The notes under the pieces are model-generated. The model saw nothing but the letters and a program-made list of their open reading frames with translations, was not told the DNA's origin and made no database searches. 64,000 nt of DNA from Endocalyx cinctus (taxonomy: Eukaryota > Ascomycota > Sordariomycetes > Amphisphaeriales > Apiosporaceae). The position numbers and the translations under genes were made by a program. Below, piece by piece: positions 57,809 to 64,000 of the stretch (within the stretch, counting starts at the first letter, position 1; each line of letters opens with the position of its first letter). Location of the stretch: the NCBI GenBank assembly GCA_001600455.1, contig BCKC01000003.1:4944754-5008753 (forward strand), written 5' to 3'.

Positions 57809-59409
57809 ATGCAGTACCTGATTCGTTTCACTCAGTCTCACGAATCCTTTCGTCTAGCAGAAATCCAAGCTCTCGCGACTTTGGAAAATATCGACTTGGA
57901 TGTGAAATTCTACAGCGATGAGGTAAGATTGTTCGTCATCTAAAGGTTATGCGCATTTATTTCAAAGACAAATAAATAAATATAAATATATATATATAAA
58001 TATATATAAATATTTATTGAAAAATTGGGACAATATCTTATTTTTTTAAGTTCAGTCTCCGTTTTGCGTGGTTGAGCTCCCGTCTGAAGATGCCGCGAAG
58101 GCCCTCGTGAGGCGCTCTATCTTAGCCCACGCTATCCACGAGTTATGGGGACTCGGGGAGACGTACGATGAGGTGCACGCCATGGTGAAGCGCGATACCG
58201 CTCATATGTGGACATCGTACAAAAAGCTGTCGTTCAAGATGAGTGTTGATACTTTCCAAGGCGCGCGCAGCTCGAAGCAGAAGCTCGACCTTATTAATTC
58301 ATTCTCTTACCTTCCTTTCGAGGGTGCTATCATCATGTCCTCACCTGATAATGAATTCACCATCTTTGAACAATGGGCCGTCAATGCGGTACCGTTGCAG
58401 CTTCCAGATCCTTTGAGGGTATATCTCGGCCGGCTCGTCGCCTCCGGTTCGAGGGACATGATTCATAAGTACGATCTGAAGAAACGCGGCTATATCAGCA
58501 CAACGTCTATGGATTCCGAGCTAGCCTTGATCACGGCTAACATCGCCATGGCAGCCCCGGGAAAGATATTCTATGATCCATTCGTCGGTACCGGAAGCTT
58601 CCCTATAGCCTGCTGTCATTTTGGCGCTCTAGGCTGGGGTAGCGACATAGACGGGCGTAGCATAAGGGGCGAAGGTGGCAAGAAGAGCCTCGTGGGTAAT
58701 TTTCAGCAGTATGGATTAGTGAAGAGATTAGGCGGTACGTTTACGTCCGATTTGACAAATACTCCCATCCGCAAGGCGAAGATATTTGATGGTATCATAT
58801 GCGACCCTCCGTACGGTGTGCGTGAAGGATTGAAGGTACTAGGTGTACGAGACGAAGAGAAGTACGCGTACGTGATTGAAAAGGGGAAAGAAATGTATCG
58901 GTGAGTTTAAGAAAAGTCAAAAAGAGTTCTCGCATCGGCTACCTCTTCATCCTCCGATCCCTAACTCCTTAAAATGAGTGTACTTGAGTCTATTAACGCA
59001 TATGATTGTCTCGAAAAAAAGGGATAAAAATTTCGTAGCGCCGAAGAAGCCGTATAGTTTTCTGGCTATATTAGATGACATCCTCGGCTTCGCAACGGAT
59101 ACGCTAGTAGACGACGGTCGCCTGTCGTTCTGGATGCCGACAGCTAACGATGATGACGAGCAGATGCCGGTGCCGACACATCCGTGTCTGGAGGTGGTTG
59201 CTATCTGCACGCAGGTTTTCAACAAATGGTCAAGGAGGTTGATCACGTATCGCCGAATACCCGATTCGGAGGTAGACGAATCAGAACTCGCGAGAAAAAA
59301 GATAGTGCGAGTCGAAGGCTCAACCGCCGATGACTTGAATCCGTTCCGTCGAGCATATTTCAAAGGATTTAAATCCGACGATGAGCTCACGGCAGCTTCG
59401 GCAGGGTAA
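57809..59409 (+). CDS. trm11: tRNA (guanine(10)-N2)-methyltransferase catalytic subunit
   Basis: Catalytic subunit of the Trm11-Trm112 complex, which makes m2G at position 10 of tRNA using S-adenosylmethionine. Exons 57809-57922, 58056-58900 and 59022-59409 encode 448 residues. The N-terminal THUMP-like domain is followed by a Rossmann methyltransferase with motif I DPFVGTGS (about 212-219) and the catalytic motif CDPPYG (about 287-292). The splice at MYR-DKNFVAPKKPYSFLAI restores the C-terminal part. Intron 2 ends in AAAAAAAG, an AAG acceptor with a TTAACG branch. Intron 1 uses TTCAG. The frame closes normally at 59409. Partner Trm112 is not in the window. Confidence 0.9.
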
Positions 59410-59742
59410 GAAGAAAAGGAAAAGAGAAAGAAACAAAGATACTCCAGGGGTGTCGGGAAACAAGAGATCTCGTCGTTTGCGACGAAAGACTCATTGGTGG
59501 GAAGGAAGTGTCATAAGTGTCTAATCATATCTTTAAGCATCGAGTCAATTTCGACGCGAGGGTATCACCTGAGCAAAGCAAGTTGAAATGTTAGAGGATG
59601 GATCCATGGATCTGCGTGAGTGTTGTTGTATGGATAAGGATAAAATACGTCAAGACATCGTCACAATAGAATTTAGACTCTGCATAGTTCTTCTTTCAAG
59701 TTCTACAGAATGCACTAAGCAATTTTACTTACGGTAGGGTTT

Positions 59743-59775
<33 letters not shown>

Positions 59776-61604
59776 CCTGAGATCGTTAAAGATTATCGGT
59801 ACCGGAATCCACGTGGAATTAAAGTTGATGACGACGAACCTGCTCAACCTTCCCCCCCTTTTAAATAGACAATGAATTGCAATAAACCCTGAGACATAAC
59901 TGTTTTCGTTCAAATTAATTAAAAGGCCAAATTCTGTTCTCATTATAAGGTTATTTTGCTTAGAAGGCGACGCAGATGTTATTGATCGTAATATTATGCA
60001 TAAGTAAGTAATATTTATGGATAGGTATAATCTTTCTAAGGTTGAGATTTCTAAAATACTGTGTACTAACAAATCATTAGATATAATGGATATCCATCCA
60101 TATACTCCGTATACATAAACATGATTAGAAAACTTTCTGAAATTCCTTAGCTTGGCAGTATGGCTCATCTTGGTTATGGATATTTTATCTTTAACTCTTT
60201 GGGCTTCTGGTTCTCTGGTATAATAAATACTACCCGCAGCCTCTTTACATCCTTTTACAAGTAGATGCTACTTAGGTACTGAGCAGCCTAGGTACCTTAG
60301 GTAGGTAGGTATAATATATATAACTAACGGTAAATGTAAAATAGGAGATAAAAAAGAAAAGAAACGATAAAAAAAGAAAGGAAAGAATAGAAAAAGTGCT
60401 CATCCTTCGATCCTTTCCCCTCTTTTTCTCCAAAAGTGCTACTGTACTGTTGATTAGCTATATCTATAATTCTACATATTCCTGACTCGAATACTATCCA
60501 TCGATGTACATACACTACTGCACAGAGACCCTTGGGTTTTAAGTGCTTTCAGGTAAATATATTATTTATATCCATTACCTATCCTGCCTATGTATACATA
60601 CTTAAGTGAGTACTTGGGTATAAACTTCTTTTTCTTTTTTATTTACTTAAAAATTATGCCAGTGAGTATGGTATATAAAAAGTTGTTATCTTTTTCCAAA
60701 TAACTGTTTATTGGTATATCCCTACTACCTATTATTACCTGTAATATACCTATATTTACTTATACTCTTTTTTTTTTTTTTTTTGGTCAAAAACATCTGA
60801 TATGTGAACAGCTATTTTCAAGGTGACAAATTAATTTACTCTATGTCTTTCTCTATACTCCTTTAACTCCAAAGTATCTAAATAAAGCCTTGACTGAAAT
60901 AATAATAATAAAAAAGCGAACCTTTACTTTCATCTATCTTGACTTGACTTGGATTGCCGAAAAAAAGAAAAAGGAAGAAAGGAAAAAAAAAAAAAAAAAA
61001 AAGGTCTTGCGCCAAACTCAATTGACAATTGGACACATCCACCCTCATCGTCACTTTCTCCACTACCCCGGTACTATCCTAGAACAGAAACATACCGTAC
61101 TGCAGCTACACAGGTTCTGACACGCATATCTCTATCTCCTCATACTTTACACCATATCTCTCTCTATATATACATTTTTTTTTTCCATATTTGATTATTC
61201 CGCCGTCAACGCCTTCTCTTCTCTCCCCTTAGTTGCGACTTCGACTATCATTTTTCGCTTCTTTGTACGAATTTATGACATTCCTCTATTTTATCTTTTC
61301 ACAATTATAGCCCTTCTTTATTTATTTCTTGATTATCCTATATATTTCAAATCGATTTAGTATAATCTAACTCTAGTAATATTATTCCGATTTTTATACC
61401 GATATCCATTTCTTTGGATCACGCGTACTATCATCGACACTCGTACCTTCGCGTAGTCCTCGCATCCATTTCCCCCCCTCCTCTTCTTCTCTCTTTGGCT
61501 TTAGGAGAGATTCAAACCCGCAAAAGGAAAATCGGTTACCAAGTATTTGACGACAAATATATCGTCGATTACTATCAACCCCTTATCGTGCCTACGTACC
61601 TACC
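59410..61604. other. Intergenic, TRM11 to GID4
   Basis: 2.2 kb, AT-rich. It contains AG repeats (59753-59775), a CCTAGGTACCTTAGGTAGGTAGG cluster (60285-60310), and poly-T/A tracts (60769-60784, 60987-61004). A CT-rich leader stretch precedes the GID4 start (61140-61500). No other gene or RNA recognised. Confidence 0.5.
59753..59775. repeat. AC and AG dinucleotide repeats
   Basis: A short CA run followed by about ten AG units, seen directly, downstream of TRM11. Confidence 0.85.
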
Positions 61605-63335
61605 ATGCCCAGCAACCCGCCGCCCGCATTGCCACCCCGATCGCAAACCACTTCATCATGTCCCGATGAGATCCGGGCCGTCAGCAGTACTTGGCACTCG
61701 GAAGGAGATGGTTTGGGTATGATGAATATAGATGGCAGCTATAGCGATAGCGATGGTACCGGTAACAGCGGTAGTCGTCGTGCAGCACCTATCAACAACG
61801 TTTTCAACGCAGCTAACGGCAGCGCTGTTCATCTCGCCGCTACCAGACCGACCGGCCAACATCTCGCGCGGAGCGACACCGTAGACGAGGACACCAACCT
61901 CGGCGCCGTAGCAGATTCGAGATCCATAACTATGTCGGCATCTCCAAGAACGTTACCCGATTCTCGGAGTGCTTCCGAGGAACCCCCTTCGTCATCGTCT
62001 GAGCAGGCCGATTCGCCGCCTGGTGATAATAGTAATAATAATAAACCAATAGAAGACGAAGATGAAATAATTCGGAACATGCGCGATAGTGCAGCCTTGT
62101 CCCGTCGTCGTATCGCTTACGATGCTACCAATACAGCCGACGATAAAATGATGTTGCAGGATGACGAGGCTTCCAACGCGACGATAATACCAGACGGTAT
62201 TGTGGAAGAAGACGACCCGTACGCACCCACCGTAGGCTATGACTGGTCCAATATTCGAGTACGCGTCTCCTTGCCCACCCATATTTCACCCTCCCCTATT
62301 CACGTAGACACGACCCCTTCGAAAAGATCCGAACATGCCTTATTTTACTAACGTCTCTGGTGAACAGGTCATTCCCACGTCTTCGTCTTCCTTCCTAAGA
62401 CCGGGGAGCCGTTTCCACGGCACCCAACAATCGGAACGCCAGGTTTACGACGTGCAGGTAGAGATCAAGTATGTCGATTTCAGGGAGTCGTTCCTCTGCG
62501 GGTACCTCAGGATTCAAGGTCGGTTGTTACTATCAATTAGTGCAAAAAGCCCAGGCGTAAAGAAATCATTTAAACTAATGTTCGTGATGATATATACGCA
62601 GGTCTGACGGAAGATAACCCGACTCTGACGACGTACTTCGAGGGCGAGATGATTGGCAACAGGTACGGTTTCGTAACGAAGCACGACTCGTGGGGTGCGA
62701 CCGAGGCCACGGACGCGAGCCATTGGCATAAGTTCTCGGCGTTCAAGCAGTACAACCGACAGATGCGCAAGAGCATCGGCAATAATACGCCTACTCCCAC
62801 CACCGCCGGCGCATCCTCTACTCCGGCGCCGGCATTCGCAATAGATCCGAGTCTTATACATCCTCATCACCATCACCATCAACATCATAACGGTAGCGGT
62901 ATTCTTAATAATAATGTCGGCCCTAGCGCCGGGAATAAGATCGTCCATAACTACGTGAGCAACTTTGCGCAGCGCGAAAACATTTTTATGCGCTGGAAGG
63001 AACATTTCCTCGTACCGGATCATCGCGTCACGACTATCAACGGCGCCAGTTTCGAAGGATTTTATTACATATGTTTCAATCAACGAGAGGGAAACGTTAG
63101 CGGCATCTACTTCCACCGCAAGAGCGAGCAGTGAGTTTACCATACTCCTACCTACGCACCCACCAATATTTTCTCCCCCCCCCCCCTTTTTCCCCCCCCC
63201 TCTACTACTATACGACGCATAACTCTTTCTCGAGTAAAAATCACTAATGATGTATCTGAATGAAGCAGATTCCAGCAGCTCGAGCTAAAACATGTCGAAG
63301 ACAAGGGCTGTTTCGGCGCCATGGAGCTGAGGTAG
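61605..63335 (+). CDS. gid4: GID/CTLH E3 ligase substrate receptor Gid4 (Vid24)
   Basis: Substrate receptor of the GID ubiquitin ligase, which recognises N-terminal Pro degrons, e.g. on gluconeogenic enzymes, when glucose returns. Exons 61605-62258, 62368-62518, 62602-63130 and 63269-63335 encode 466 residues. The first 200 residues are disordered (Ser/Pro/Asp/Asn-rich). The beta-barrel domain begins with LRPGSRFHGTQQS and VYDVQVEIKYVDF, continues ESFLCGYLRIQGLTEDNPTL and TYFEGEMIGNRYGFVTKHDS, and closes with NGASFEGFYYICFNQREGN and GIYFHRKSEQFQQLEL. An insertion of about 70 residues rich in Pro/Thr/His (HPHHHHHQHH) sits between barrel strands. Exon 4 supplies only the last 22 residues. All junctions are in frame. 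Confidence 0.92.
63175..63200. repeat. C(12)T(5)C(9) tract in GID4 intron 3
   Basis: Pyrimidine-only compound run inside the third intron (63131-63268) of GID4, upstream of its CAG acceptor. Confidence 0.85.
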
Positions 63336-64000
63336 ATGTAATAAATGAGGAAGTTAGCCTTGAATGATATGTCACCTATATTAGCGCAAGAAGCAGGGCA
63401 AGGAAAGATATGGATCGACATATGGAAAGTCGCACACACCTAAACACAAACATCCATGGATACACACACACACACACACATATATATATACACATATTCC
63501 TATGCATAAATCAATGTATGCAGTTGGAACATGTCAAGCATTAAAGCGATGATATTCAAACAAATTTGCAATTAAATGGCCCTGGTCGCTTTTTTTTTTT
63601 TTTTTTCCAAAATATATGTTTTAGCTTCCCCCATCAGTTCCGTGTAGATGGACGGAAAGTTTTTGTTCCGTACGGTGATAACCACCCAGCCCCCCTTCTC
63701 TCAAAATAGCTAACCAGGGATATTTGACAACAACGCGACATATAGTGGTGCGAGATGAATGGACGGGCGAGAAAGATATGAAACAATGACGGGATTAATG
63801 ACGGGATTACTTTTCAAGTGGGCATATGAATATGCCACGGAGGGTATATTAGTATATATTTACATGAACCTATGGTGAAAAGGGCGTAAATCTCGCTTCC
63901 CTTTGATTATTTTTTTTTTTTTGACTTATTTTCATATCCTCACAACCCAGTTGCGTTCATAAGGAACAAAGGTATCTCAGTTTATTGCATGTGTTAAACA
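63336..64000. other. GID4 3' flank to window edge
   Basis: 0.66 kb, AT-rich, with CA repeats (63462-63480) and T runs (63591-63606, 63910-63922). No gene seen before the right edge. Confidence 0.5.

Overview
The window is nuclear DNA of a filamentous ascomycete (Pezizomycotina, most likely a Sordariomycete or close relative). The support is gene structure: mostly 50-150 nt introns with GTRNGY donors and CTAAC/TAAC branch sites, close fungal protein families (HIR3, ChAPs/exomer, UPF0643, Zn2Cys6 regulator, fungal tRNA ligase, Rpp40, Gid4), and AT-rich intergenic DNA full of homopolymers and microsatellites. All functions are read from sequence and remembered family features; no database search was possible. 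Splice sites were chosen by hand so that reading frame and family motifs continue.

Layout. 1-5781 (-): HIR3, histone chaperone subunit, cut at its C-terminus by the left edge. 6829-9255 (+): BUD7/BCH1 exomer cargo adaptor. 9929-10961 (+): mitochondrial S-adenosylmethionine carrier (PET8-like). 10962-15769: gene-free. 15770-16523 (+): UPF0643 protein. 18374-19614 (+): eIF3h. 20800-22182 (-): TRP4, anthranilate phosphoribosyltransferase. 23500-24991 (+): S-adenosylhomocysteine hydrolase. 26883-30451 (-): Zn2Cys6 regulator whose zinc cluster is split by an 881-nt intron.

30.5-48 kb is gene-poor and looks accessory: a dead alpha/beta hydrolase (37970-39083), a four-TM MARVEL-like protein (40389-41287), an unidentified two-TM ORF antisense to an O-methyltransferase relic (about 42 kb), an eight-exon polytopic membrane protein rebuilt here from short exons (43047-44573), and an intronless bacterial-type GT4 glycosyltransferase (45718-46857) that may have come by horizontal transfer.

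48-64 kb returns to core genes: a DUF4870-like membrane protein, mitochondrial ribosomal protein uL10m, tRNA ligase TRL1, an ankyrin protein, RNase P/MRP subunit RPP40 (six exons, one GC-AG intron), tRNA m2G10 methyltransferase TRM11, and the GID E3-ligase receptor GID4. TRL1, RPP40 and TRM11 all act on tRNA and lie within 8 kb; RPP40 and TRM11 share a 533-bp divergent promoter. The SAM carrier, SAH hydrolase and SAM-dependent TRM11 all touch the methyl cycle, but they are not adjacent.

I found no tRNA or rRNA gene, CRISPR array or intact transposon. The least ordinary items are the GT4 gene, the two genes hidden in short exons, the split zinc cluster, and families of short intergenic motifs (palindromic TACCTAGGTA and C(n)T(n) tracts).
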